A DNA stretch of 64,000 nt, taken from an uncultured Porphyromonadaceae bacterium (GTDB lineage: Bacteria; Bacteroidota; Bacteroidia; Bacteroidales; Muribaculaceae). Below, one piece after another: positions 15,047-23,605 of the stretch. The stretch covers positions 1 to 64,000 of the forward strand of contig URMS01000015.1 of the NCBI GenBank assembly GCA_900548975.1. The letters run 5' to 3'. The translations under genes were made by a program, and so were the position numbers. Numbering within the stretch: the stretch's first letter is position 1; each line of letters starts with the position of its first letter. Under the pieces are notes generated by a model. The model did no database searches, was not told where the DNA came from, and saw only the letters and a list, made by a program, of their open reading frames with translations.

Positions 15047-16459
15047 CTATTCTTCTGGTTCGGAGTAGACGTAGGCTCCCAGATCGGGAGTGGTGCCGCG
15101 AGGCAGTCCGTAGGCATCGTCGGGAGCGGGATAGGCCGGATCGGCAGCGCCTATTGCGGGCGATTCGGGCTTCAGTCTGTAGTCGAAAAAATATTCCGAG
15201 CGTATGGTGCGGTAAAGAGGATCGGACTCCCATGTACATTCGGTGAAGTTGTCATCGTCCGAACCCTTGCTTTTGAGCAGACAGCGGTGCAGCCGTATAT
15301 CGGTGCCGGTGAGGTCGCCGTGCGATATGTCGCTGCCCAGACCGTAGATTATCGTGTTGGTGATGTCGGCACGGAGGTAGGGGAGCCCGCTCCCGTCGTC
15401 GAGACCGGTTTTTTCGTCGTTGCTTATGTGGGCCATTGCGAGAGCGGGACCCGAGATGGCGGCGAAAAGGTAGTTGTTTGCCAGGGTGCAGTGGTTCATG
15501 GTGGCACGGCCGCCCTGAAGATACACCAGACCGCCACCGCCTTCGGCAAATTCGCAGCCGGTAGCTTCGACAGCGGTGTGAACGGCGGCGAAGACCGTGG
15601 AGGCCGAGTTGTGCAGGCGGCAGTTGAGCATGCTCAGAGCCGCAGGCCCGTCAGCGCCGTCGCCTTCGATGGCCACTCCCTGCCATGTATTGCGTATGTC
15701 GGTGTGCGATAGCTTGTTGCCGGTCGACGACGGCGCGAAGTATACACCCTCCCACTGGCGCGACATGATGTCGAATGATATATCGCCCACAACATTACCG
15801 GTGCGGTCGCCGGTCATTACGACAGGCTTTTCGGCTGTGCCCTCGGAAATAAGGGTGCCACGCACTATCAGCGAGGCGCCGTCGTGGAAGCAGAGCGTTG
15901 TTCCAGGCTCTATGGCGAGGGTCGCGCCCTCGGCCACGACAAGGGAGTCGAAAATCTGGTAGGGGAGAGTGACGTCGAAGCGGGTGTCGGCGGCGACGGT
16001 TTCGGCGCGGAGACGGCGCACGTTCTGCCCCTCGGCACGGAGCACGACACTGCTTGTCACACCGTTGGTGGTGAAATCGAGCTTTGCCTCGATGGCGGTG
16101 GGGATGTTGGCCCCTACCGGCGGCAGAGTGGCTTCGACGAACACGAAGATAGAGTCCTTCGACCGTATCTCGACATTGCTGAAAGTGCTGCCGCTGATAC
16201 CGTCGACGTTCACGCGGAAATGACGGGCATTTTCGCCCGACAGACGGATGTCGCTAATCGACAGCGACTTCGCATGGGGGTTGTAGACCATGAACCGGTT
16301 TGTCGGCGATGGCTCTTCGGTGAAAATGACGCCCATGCGGAGGGTGTCGGTGGAAAACGCCGGCTGGTTGGACGGCGAGGTGGAAAAGCCGTCTTCGATG
16401 CAGGACGTCAGCCCGATGGCAGCCGCGATAATAAGGAGAAAAGTGATAAAAGTCTTCAT
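15047..16459 (-). CDS. Right-handed beta-helix lipoprotein
   Basis: 470 aa. Lipoprotein signal ending LTSC (Cys20), so probably outer-membrane anchored. Residues about 30-150 look like an Ig-like or choice-of-anchor region (RFMVYNPHAKSLSISDIRL). From about 160 onward there are parallel beta-helix rungs (LVVAEGATLAIEPGTTLCF, GASLIVRGTLISEGTAEKPV, SHTDIRNTWQGVAIEGDG) ending in PDLGAYVY, a common C-terminal motif of such proteins. No catalytic residues recognised; polysaccharide binding or processing is a guess from the fold and the neighbouring GH51 enzyme, 27 bases upstream on the same strand. Confidence 0.75.
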   Translation of the reverse strand: MKTFITFLLIIAAAIGLTSCIEDGFSTSPSNQPAFSTDTLRMGVIFTEEPSPTNRFMVYNPHAKSLSISDIRLSGENARHFRVNVDGISGSTFSNVEIRSKDSIFVFVEATLPPVGANIPTAIEAKLDFTTNGVTSSVVLRAEGQNVRRLRAETVAADTRFDVTLPYQIFDSLVVAEGATLAIEPGTTLCFHDGASLIVRGTLISEGTAEKPVVMTGDRTGNVVGDISFDIMSRQWEGVYFAPSSTGNKLSHTDIRNTWQGVAIEGDGADGPAALSMLNCRLHNSASTVFAAVHTAVEATGCEFAEGGGGLVYLQGGRATMNHCTLANNYLFAAISGPALAMAHISNDEKTGLDDGSGLPYLRADITNTIIYGLGSDISHGDLTGTDIRLHRCLLKSKGSDDDNFTECTWESDPLYRTIRSEYFFDYRLKPESPAIGAADPAYPAPDDAYGLPRGTTPDLGAYVYSEPEE

Positions 16460-16486
16460 TTCCTTATTAACGCGGAAAACAGCCGA

Positions 16487-18922
16487 TTATTGCTCACGAA
16501 GCACGGTGAAGGAGTAGGGCGGCAGAGTGACATCCCTGCCATTGACAGTCACCGCTTCGGAGCGTGCACCCTCGTCGGTCGGGTCGCCTTTAAGCTGCTC
16601 GGCCTTGATCCTACCCTTAAGACCGAGGGGAGCCAGGTCGGCGTTGACGGCTACCGGAAGCATGTTCACGAGTTTGACTATGCGCTGTCCAGATGCCGAA
16701 TCGCGCACCACGCTCACGCCGATGCGGGCTTTTACGGCGGGGTTGTCGCTGTCCATTGTCAGGTCGGTGGGCAGATAGGTGTCGCCGCTGTTGTTGCCGA
16801 AGAGGCGCTGCACATAGTATTCGGGAGTGGGATATACGCCTGTGTTGTCGAAGTATATCATGTCGGGACGCCACTGGGTGTGGCCGTTCTTGGCCAGAAG
16901 AGGTGCGTACGACGTCATGGCCACCACATCGCCGTTGCGCTCCACGTCGGTGAGATAGAGTGCGTCGGACAGTGCTGTCTCCACATTGTTGGGGCGTCCG
17001 GGCAGATGCGATGCATATTCGCCCAGGTACACCTTTGTGGCGCCGCGGCGGTAGTTGTCGTAGTAGTCGCGGTTGTGTATCAGCCATCCGGGCGACACAT
17101 AGTAGTGTTCGTCGACGATGGGGATGTCGAGCTCGCGGGCAAGCTCCCATCCGCGCTCGTAGTCGGTGCCTTCGTAGAACGGACCGACGGTGCCGATAAC
17201 CGTGATTTCGGGATGTGCCTTGCGCACGGCCTCGTAGATCATCTTGAAGCGGGGCACGAATACCTCGGTGATCATGTCCTCGTTGCCGATGCCGATATAC
17301 TTCATGTTGAACGGCTCGGGATGTCCTGCGGCGGCGCGGACCGAGCCCCAGCGGGAGTCGGCGGGGCCGTTGGCATACTCGATGAGGTCGAGCACGTCCT
17401 GTATGTAGGCCGGCATGTCGTCCATGGCAATGCCGTTCTGCTGCCCGTAGGTGTCGATGGCGCAAGTGGAGTGGCTGTGGGCCTGGCCTGAATTCTGGCA
17501 CGGCACGCCTGCGGCGAGCACGGGAAGCGGTTCGGCGCCTATGTCCTCGCAGAACTGGAAGTACTCGTAGTAGCCGAGGCCGCGGGTCTGGTGGTAGCCC
17601 CACAGGTTGCGCAGCGGTTTGCGGGCCTCAAGCGGGCCTACGGAGCCTTTCCAGTCGTAGATATTGTCGATGCCGTCGCCGTGGGCCACGCAGCCGCCGG
17701 GGAAGCGCACGAAGCGCGGATGGATGTCGGCGAGTTTCTGGGCCAGGTCGGCGCGCAGGCCGTTTTCGCGGCCGCGGAATGTTTTGGCGGGGAAGAGCGA
17801 CACCATGTCGATGTCGGCGGCGGCGTTCTTGCCGAATACGAGTTCGAGCGAGGCGTCGGTGCAGTCGGCCGAGGGCTTGAGTACGGTCTTATATGTCTTC
17901 CACGACGTGCCGTCGACGGCTATCGTTTTCGATGCGAGCGTGCGGCCGCCTTTGTCGGCGAGTCGTACGCGTATCTTGCATGGCCGCGGGGCTGCCGCCA
18001 TAACGGAGAAACGGTAGCTCTCGCCGCGCTTCACGGCTATGGAGTCGAAGCCTTCATTGGCCAGGGTGAAATCGCCGGTGGCTGCTATGCGGGCATAGTG
18101 TGGATTGTTGGGATGTACGGGAGTGTCCGTGGATATGGTCATGGAGCCGTCGCCCGAGGTGGTCCAGGCTGTGGTGGCGTTCCACTTGAGGTCGCCGGTG
18201 CGGTCCGAGGGCTTGTACTCGAAGTCGCGGTTCTGTACGAGCTCGGCATACAGGCCGCCGTCGGCGCCGTAGTTTATGTCTTCGAAGAATATGCCCACGA
18301 GCATGTCGGAAATCGGTTTCCCGGGTGCTCCGGCGGGCCGGACGGAGATGTTGACACCCTTCAGCCCGGTAAAGCGCGAGGAATCGTCGGCGGCACGCTC
18401 GGCATAGAGGGCGCCAAGCTCGTTGTGGTGCCGTACAAAGGCCCGCAGGCTGTCGACAAGAGCCTCGGGGGCCGTCTGCACATATCCGGCATAGCGTTTG
18501 CCGCCGATTGTGGCACTGTCGGGAGCGATTGGATTAAGGGCATACATGTCGCGCGGCAGGTCGAGGGGCGAGGCGAAGTACTGCTGCGGTGTCCACGACG
18601 CGAAGTCTGCGGTCGAGGTCAGGGCGGTGACATCGCCATCGGGCGAGGCTGTCCACACGGCTGTCCAACGGCCGTCGGCACCGTTGACGAAGAGCCGGGG
18701 CGCGAACATTTTTTTGAACGATCCCCACGGGCCGAAATCGCTCCTTACGAAATCGTACCCGAGCGGCTCCCACTGCGAGGTGCTGTCGGCGCGCCATGCC
18801 AGGCGCAGGCCCGAACTGCCGTCGGGCTCGGCATAGTTGAAAAGCTGGATATCGGCTGCAAAGGCCGAGGAGGCGCCCAGTAACAGGGCGATGGCATTAG
18901 ATGTGATGATTTTGGTTAGCAT
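16487..18922 (-). CDS. Secreted GH51 alpha-L-arabinofuranosidase
   Basis: 811 aa from the ATG at 18922, which gives a signal peptide (MLTKIITSNAIALLLGASSAFA); a longer upstream frame lacks one. An N-terminal region of about 200 residues resembles fragments of arabinanase-like beta-propellers (DFGPWGSFKKMFAPRL), then a CBM-like beta-sandwich, then the GH51 barrel. Candidate acid/base Glu is in YIGIGNEDM (near residue 547) and the nucleophile Glu in VYLGEYASH (near 635). The family removes arabinofuranose from arabinans and arabinoxylans. A TATATTTG box sits only four bases before the ATG, so the mRNA may be leaderless. Probably cotranscribed with the beta-helix lipoprotein. Confidence 0.92.
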   Translation of the reverse strand: MLTKIITSNAIALLLGASSAFAADIQLFNYAEPDGSSGLRLAWRADSTSQWEPLGYDFVRSDFGPWGSFKKMFAPRLFVNGADGRWTAVWTASPDGDVTALTSTADFASWTPQQYFASPLDLPRDMYALNPIAPDSATIGGKRYAGYVQTAPEALVDSLRAFVRHHNELGALYAERAADDSSRFTGLKGVNISVRPAGAPGKPISDMLVGIFFEDINYGADGGLYAELVQNRDFEYKPSDRTGDLKWNATTAWTTSGDGSMTISTDTPVHPNNPHYARIAATGDFTLANEGFDSIAVKRGESYRFSVMAAAPRPCKIRVRLADKGGRTLASKTIAVDGTSWKTYKTVLKPSADCTDASLELVFGKNAAADIDMVSLFPAKTFRGRENGLRADLAQKLADIHPRFVRFPGGCVAHGDGIDNIYDWKGSVGPLEARKPLRNLWGYHQTRGLGYYEYFQFCEDIGAEPLPVLAAGVPCQNSGQAHSHSTCAIDTYGQQNGIAMDDMPAYIQDVLDLIEYANGPADSRWGSVRAAAGHPEPFNMKYIGIGNEDMITEVFVPRFKMIYEAVRKAHPEITVIGTVGPFYEGTDYERGWELARELDIPIVDEHYYVSPGWLIHNRDYYDNYRRGATKVYLGEYASHLPGRPNNVETALSDALYLTDVERNGDVVAMTSYAPLLAKNGHTQWRPDMIYFDNTGVYPTPEYYVQRLFGNNSGDTYLPTDLTMDSDNPAVKARIGVSVVRDSASGQRIVKLVNMLPVAVNADLAPLGLKGRIKAEQLKGDPTDEGARSEAVTVNGRDVTLPPYSFTVLREQ

Positions 18923-18926
18923 AGCG

Positions 18927-18934
18927 CAAATATA
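18927..18934 (-). promoter_or_regulatory. -7 promoter box directly at GH51 start
   Basis: The minus strand reads TATATTTG ending four bases before the ATG at 18922, placing the likely transcription start at or beside the start codon. Confidence 0.6.
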
Positions 18935-18987
18935 GCACTTTTTCAGCTCATTTACATCTGTAGAGCGTGTGTTCGGAAAAATTTCCT

Positions 18988-18995
18988 TATCTTTG
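18988..18995 (+). promoter_or_regulatory. -7 promoter box (TATCTTTG)
   Basis: TATCTTTG lies 24 bases before the ATG at 19020 and drives the hypothetical/cyclophilin/M16 gene set. Confidence 0.65.
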
Positions 18996-19019
18996 CCACG
19001 GAACAAACATGAAAAACCC

Positions 19020-19400
19020 ATGACCGAAGAAGATATAAAAACATTGAAGCACGATCCCGATGGGCTTCAGAGCTATGAATATCTGGCCAACCATATCGGC
19101 GAGTGCGATCCCGAGAGTATCGAGACCATCATCGACAATATGGAGCGTGTGGACCTCACGGGCCAGTTCATGGCCAGCGCCGCCCGCTATCTCAATGCCA
19201 TCGATTCCGAAGGCTACCGCCCGGCGGTGCGCCGTCTTGTGGCCGCCACAATTGATAAAGACCGCGAGCACAAATATCTGCCCGATCTTCTGCAGGGGCT
19301 CTACGGCGCCGACTACGAGGTCAACGCAAAGAGCCTGTGCGCCACCGACGACAATTTCCGCCGTATATATAAACGACTTTTTCCAACCTCGACAATCTGA
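19020..19400 (+). CDS. Conserved-looking small cytosolic protein of unknown function
   Basis: 126 aa, start ATG 19020 (a longer frame from 18969 would run through the promoter box). No signal peptide or membrane segment; helical, acidic and rich in Asp/Glu (HIGECDPESIETIIDNMERV, RLVAATIDKDREH). I do not recognise a family. It is translationally coupled to the cyclophilin gene by TGATG (1-base overlap) and is first in a three-gene set with it and the M16 peptidase. Confidence 0.75.
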   Translation: MTEEDIKTLKHDPDGLQSYEYLANHIGECDPESIETIIDNMERVDLTGQFMASAARYLNAIDSEGYRPAVRRLVAATIDKDREHKYLPDLLQGLYGADYEVNAKSLCATDDNFRRIYKRLFPTSTI

Positions 19401-20281
19401 TGCGAGCCTATATTCTCGGACCACTCGCCGCCCTGGCGGTGATGTGCTCCTGTAAAACAAGCGGAACAGCCGACGCGGCTCTTCCGGCCAATGATTCTAT
19501 CGAAATGACACAACAGAAACCCGACACCGCCTCTGCTAAAGTGCTGGTGGAGACAACTATGGGCAATTTTACCGTATTGCTCTACGGCGACACGCCCAAA
19601 CATCGCGACAATTTCCTTAAACTCGCCGAAGAGGGCTACTACGACAGCACTCTTTTCCACCGCGTTATCAAGGAATTTATGATTCAGGCCGGAGACCCCG
19701 ACTCGAAGACCGCCAAACCGGGCCAGCACCTCGGCGCCGGTGGCCCCGACTATAAGATTGATGCCGAAATTGTGTATCCGCGTCATTTCCACAAGCGCGG
19801 CGCACTGGCTGCGGCCCGTCAGGGCGATCAGGTGAACCCCATGAAGCAGTCGAGCGGCTCGCAGTTCTATATCGTCACAGGTCAGAAACTCGACAGCGCG
19901 CAGGTGCGTGCCATGGAGCAGCGCATGCAGCAGACCCGCATGCAGGAAGTATTCAATAAGCTTGCCATGGCCCATCGCGACGAGATCATAGCCATGCAGC
20001 GCAGCGGCGACCGTGCCGGTCTGCAGGCTCTTCAGGATACCCTTATCGCCCAGAGCGATGCCGAGGTTGCCGCACATCCCGCACCCGGCATGACCGCCGA
20101 AATGAAGGAGGCCTATACCACCGTGGGCGGCGCGCCCCATCTCGACGGCGCCTACACCGTATTCGGCGAGGTAATCGACGGCATGGACACTGTCGACAAG
20201 ATTGAAAAAGCCCAGACCGACAGCTCCGACCGACCCAAAACCGATATCCGCATACTCAAGATGAAGGTGCTCAGCGAATAA
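19400..20281 (+). CDS. Cyclophilin-type peptidyl-prolyl isomerase lipoprotein
   Basis: 293 aa. A lipoprotein signal (Cys near residue 16-18, MCSCKTSG) places it in the periplasm, membrane-anchored. The cyclophilin domain begins near residue 48 (VLVETTMGNFTVLLYGDTP), with FHRVIKEFMIQAGDP containing the active-site Phe/Arg and SSGSQFYIVTG following. A helical insertion of about 75 residues (roughly 165-240, rich in Met/Gln/Arg) separates the core from the last strands (YTVFGEVIDGMDTVDKI). It catalyses prolyl isomerisation during envelope protein folding. 1-base overlaps on both sides. Confidence 0.92.
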   Translation: MRAYILGPLAALAVMCSCKTSGTADAALPANDSIEMTQQKPDTASAKVLVETTMGNFTVLLYGDTPKHRDNFLKLAEEGYYDSTLFHRVIKEFMIQAGDPDSKTAKPGQHLGAGGPDYKIDAEIVYPRHFHKRGALAAARQGDQVNPMKQSSGSQFYIVTGQKLDSAQVRAMEQRMQQTRMQEVFNKLAMAHRDEIIAMQRSGDRAGLQALQDTLIAQSDAEVAAHPAPGMTAEMKEAYTTVGGAPHLDGAYTVFGEVIDGMDTVDKIEKAQTDSSDRPKTDIRILKMKVLSE

Positions 20282-21546
20282 TGAGCAGAAACGACATACC
20301 AGTAAAGCGCCACACGCTCGCCAATGGCCTGCGTGTGGTGCATTCTTATGACCCTACCACTGCCATGGCGGCGGTCGATGTGCTCTACAACGTGGGCTCG
20401 CGCGACGAAAGCCGTTCGCTCACCGGCGTGGCGCACCTTTTCGAGCATCTGATGTTCGGCGGTTCGGCGAATGTGCCTTCGTTCGACGGCGAGCTCGAGA
20501 GTGCCGGCGGCAAGAGCAATGCCTGGACAAGCAACGATTTCACCAATTTCTACGACGTGTTGCCGGCTCAGAATATCGAGACGGCTTTCCATCTGGAGAG
20601 CGACCGCATGCTGCGGCTCGACTTCAGCGAACGTTCCCTCGAGGTGCAGCGCGGTGTGGTTATCGAGGAATTCAAGCAGACGTGCCTCAACCGCCCTTAC
20701 GGTGACATATCGCACCATCTGCGGCGTCTGGCCTATGCCGCGAATCATCCTTATTCATGGCCTACGATAGGGCTTGCGCCGGAGCATATAGCCAAGGTGA
20801 CCCTGGCCGATGTGGAGCGATGGTTCTACTCGCACTATGCGCCCGACAATGCCATCCTGTCGGTGGCAGGCAGCATAAGCTTCGAAAAGACGGTGGAACT
20901 GGCCGAGCGCTGGTTTGCCGACATTCCGGCACGCAGCGTGACGCCCCGCCGGCTGCCCGACGAGGGATTTCCAACCGCCGATGTAGTGGAGACTGTGGAA
21001 GCCGATGTGCCTCAGACTATGATAGTGATGGCTTTCCCCATGGACAGCTATGGCACGGCGCGCTATCATGCCGCCGATACCGTGACCGATATCCTCTCGG
21101 CAGGGCGTGCCTCGCGATTCATGCGCAGGCTGCTCTTCGGCGAGAGTTCTGGCCTTTTTGCGGCGGCCGATGCCTCGATCATAGGAAGCGAGCACCACGG
21201 CCTGCTGTTGCTGACGGCGCGACTCACCGACAGCAGCGAGAGCGCGGCCGAAAAGGCCCGCGCCATGCTTTTGGAGCAGGCCCGCGCACTGGCCGTGGCT
21301 TCGGATATCAGCGAACATGAGTTCGGCCGGACACTGAATAATTTCGAGGCGACCTTCCGTTTTTCCAATCTCGGCTATCTGGCGAAGGCTACAAATCTGG
21401 CCTTGGCCGAATTCCATGGCGAGGACATCAACCGTACTATCGAAGAGCGCCGGCGCCTGACGCGCGCAGCAGTCGCCGCCGAGGCCGACCGCTTGTTCTA
21501 CCACACGCCTTTCGTCACTTTAATCTATCGGCCACGGCTAAAATAG
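20281..21546 (+). CDS. M16-family (insulinase/processing peptidase-like) zinc metallopeptidase
   Basis: 421 aa. The inverted zinc motif HLFEH is at residues 52-56, with the third Glu ligand expected in the LEVQRGVVIEEF region. The second half is a typical inactive M16 C-lobe. No signal peptide is seen, so it is probably cytosolic or exported by other means. M16 peptidases clip small peptides; the substrate is unknown. Last gene of the set, coupled to the cyclophilin by TAATG overlap. A 9-base repeat begins at its stop codon. Confidence 0.92.
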   Translation: MSRNDIPVKRHTLANGLRVVHSYDPTTAMAAVDVLYNVGSRDESRSLTGVAHLFEHLMFGGSANVPSFDGELESAGGKSNAWTSNDFTNFYDVLPAQNIETAFHLESDRMLRLDFSERSLEVQRGVVIEEFKQTCLNRPYGDISHHLRRLAYAANHPYSWPTIGLAPEHIAKVTLADVERWFYSHYAPDNAILSVAGSISFEKTVELAERWFADIPARSVTPRRLPDEGFPTADVVETVEADVPQTMIVMAFPMDSYGTARYHAADTVTDILSAGRASRFMRRLLFGESSGLFAAADASIIGSEHHGLLLLTARLTDSSESAAEKARAMLLEQARALAVASDISEHEFGRTLNNFEATFRFSNLGYLAKATNLALAEFHGEDINRTIEERRRLTRAAVAAEADRLFYHTPFVTLIYRPRLK

Positions 21547-21586
21547 CTATATTAGCTAAATTAGCTATTTTAGCTGTTTTAGCCGG
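21541..21586. repeat. 9-bp tandem repeat between convergent genes
   Basis: About five units of AGCTAWWTT type (AGCTATATT, AGCTAAATT, AGCTATTTT, AGCTGTTTT) fill the short gap between the M16 gene and the convergent nuclease-like gene. AGCT is self-complementary, so it may form a weak hairpin. Confidence 0.6.
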
Positions 21587-21590
21587 CCGA

Positions 21591-22814
21591 CTAATCGAGT
21601 GCGAGGGAGACGGTGAGGGGATAGTGGTCGGAGGCACGGGTGGTGCCTTTTTTTATGGACAGGGGGGTGAAATCGCCGCGGAAGAGCACATGGTCAATGC
21701 CGAAGTAGAAGCGGCCGCTGTTGTAGGTAATGATAGGACCGAAGCCGAGATCGGCGTAGACCGAGCTGAATCCGGCTTCTTCGAGGGTCCGCAGGGCATA
21801 ACAGGTTGCCACATCGTTGAAATCGCCGCATATCAGCACATCGGGGCCTCCGTAGTGGCGGATAAGTCGCATCAGAGCCTGAGTCTGACGCGCGCGCTCG
21901 ACGTTGGCATACGACAGTTTGTCGATAAGCTGTTCCCTGACCGCACCGAGATTCTCTCGCTGCAGACGCGTGAGGTTTTTGTAGAGCTCGCGGTCATCCT
22001 CGCTGAGATTGAGCGACTGCAGATGCACGTTGAACAGCGTGGCTATCTTTCCGTTGGGGAAGGATATGCGGTAGGCGGCGAGCTCGGCGTCGTCGAATTC
22101 TTCTTTGGTCAGCGACAGATGGATGGGCTGCACCGGATACTTCGAGAGTATGGCCTGCGCACCGGCGCTTTTGATGATATAGGGGTAGCGATCGTGCAGG
22201 CTTTGCACCTGCTCGGACGTGATGAAGCCTTTGCGATATACGCTGAGCGTGAATACTTCCTGCATGCATACGATGTCGGCATCGGAGGCTAAGACATATT
22301 CGAGCATGTGGTTGGGCGCTGTGTCGGTGCTGTCGCGGCGTATTTCGGAGAAATTGTGCACGTTGTAGGTGAGCAGGGTGAAAGTGTCGCTTCCCTCGGG
22401 TGCCTTTCGGTTGCCTCCTATGTTGAGGGGGCATACCTGAAGGGCCGGTCCGGTGCAGACAATGAAGCCGATGGCCACTATTACCACGCCGCGCCAGTGC
22501 CACCATATCTGGAGCACCAGCAGAATTGCGGCGCACAGCATGACGAGGGGAAAGCACAGCGGCAGAATGCCCCAGAAACCGCCATGCTTAAGCGGCGATA
22601 TATTGCCGGCATAGGCCGTGCAGAAAAGAGCCACGGCAGCCACTATGCTCAGGGTGAGCATGAGGCCGCGCATGAGGCGCATGAATGGCGAGCGGCGCCG
22701 TTTTTTCTTCTTCTTGCCCTTGCCTTTGGGCGCAGGTGCTTTTTTGCCGGCGGCCGTCTTTTTAGCGGCCGGACGGCGCCGCGGCGCTGCCGGTGTTTCG
22801 GAGGGTGTTTCCAT
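21591..22814 (-). CDS. Membrane-anchored endonuclease/exonuclease/phosphatase family protein
   Basis: 407 aa. The N-terminus is Lys/Pro-rich (AAKKTAAGKKAPAPKGKGKK), followed by three hydrophobic segments (about residues 48-130). The EEP domain spans about 148-407: LLTYNVHNF, DIVCMQEVF (metal-binding Glu), NVHLQS, CGDFNDV, and ASDHYPLTV (catalytic Asp-His). Family members hydrolyse phosphodiesters of nucleic acids, lipids or inositol phosphates; the substrate is unknown. The active site is probably periplasmic, by analogy. Overlaps the rhomboid gene upstream by one base. Confidence 0.88.
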   Translation of the reverse strand: METPSETPAAPRRRPAAKKTAAGKKAPAPKGKGKKKKKRRRSPFMRLMRGLMLTLSIVAAVALFCTAYAGNISPLKHGGFWGILPLCFPLVMLCAAILLVLQIWWHWRGVVIVAIGFIVCTGPALQVCPLNIGGNRKAPEGSDTFTLLTYNVHNFSEIRRDSTDTAPNHMLEYVLASDADIVCMQEVFTLSVYRKGFITSEQVQSLHDRYPYIIKSAGAQAILSKYPVQPIHLSLTKEEFDDAELAAYRISFPNGKIATLFNVHLQSLNLSEDDRELYKNLTRLQRENLGAVREQLIDKLSYANVERARQTQALMRLIRHYGGPDVLICGDFNDVATCYALRTLEEAGFSSVYADLGFGPIITYNSGRFYFGIDHVLFRGDFTPLSIKKGTTRASDHYPLTVSLALD

Positions 22815-23569
22815 CAGAAGAACCAGCGGTTATTGAATACGCCTTTACGTTTCCAGTAGAGCAGCAGCAGGAAGCCGAACACCATGCCACCGATATGCGC
22901 GAAGTGCGCCACACCGTCGGCCTGTCCGCCCACGCCGTATAGAAGCTCTATGACAAAGTAGCCTATTACCAGCCATTTGGCCTTGATGGGCACAGGAATG
23001 AAGAAGATATAGATGGGAACATTGGGGAAGAGGAACCCGAAGGCCAGGAGCACGCCGTAGATGGCGCCCGAGGCACCGACCATGGGAGTGTTGACGAAGG
23101 CATTGAGGGCGCCGGCGTCGGGATCGGAGAAGTTGTAGTGGTTCTGCATCAGATCCCAGCCGCGGTTTATGATTTCGCGGCATGTCTCGGCGTCGAAGAG
23201 GCTTTCGAGGTGGTGGATATAGATGGCGAACACACCCATCTGTATGAGCGCCGCGCCGATGCCTACCGAAATGTAGTAGAACAGGAAGCGTGCCGACCCC
23301 ATAGCGCGCTCAATGGTCATGCCGAACATGACCAGGGCGAACATGTTGAAGAACAGGTGCGGGAAGCCGCCGTGCATGAACATGTATGTGAACAGCTGGA
23401 AGGGGTAGAAGCCCGGCGAGCTGAAATAGTAGAGAGCCAGATAGCGTGTAAAAGCCCGGTCAGCGGCAGGGAACAGCGCCATCACGAGCCATACCAGCAC
23501 ATTGATGATGAGAAGATTTTTCACCACCGGCGGCATGTTGGAGAAGATGGATTGTAAGTATCGTATCAT
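22814..23569 (-). CDS. Rhomboid-family intramembrane serine protease
   Basis: 251 aa with six or more membrane segments. The catalytic Ser is in GASGAIYG (near residue 166) and the His in HIGGMVFG (near 224). The N-terminal part has the HGGFPHLFFNM segment typical of the L1 loop/TM2 region. Rhomboids cleave membrane-protein substrates within the bilayer. A helical soluble insert (about 120-155, ESLFDAETCREIINRGWDLM) enlarges the loop region. Starts 36 bases after the rmuC stop and likely shares its transcript. Confidence 0.92.
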   Translation of the reverse strand: MIRYLQSIFSNMPPVVKNLLIINVLVWLVMALFPAADRAFTRYLALYYFSSPGFYPFQLFTYMFMHGGFPHLFFNMFALVMFGMTIERAMGSARFLFYYISVGIGAALIQMGVFAIYIHHLESLFDAETCREIINRGWDLMQNHYNFSDPDAGALNAFVNTPMVGASGAIYGVLLAFGFLFPNVPIYIFFIPVPIKAKWLVIGYFVIELLYGVGGQADGVAHFAHIGGMVFGFLLLLYWKRKGVFNNRWFF

Positions 23570-23605
23570 GGTTATGGTAAACTTCTGGAAAAACTATTTG
23601 CAAAA

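Noticed and set aside
15884..17491. 535-codon plus-strand frame opposite the beta-helix and GH51 genes
   Set aside because: It spans the junction of two well-supported minus-strand genes and encodes no recognisable domain.
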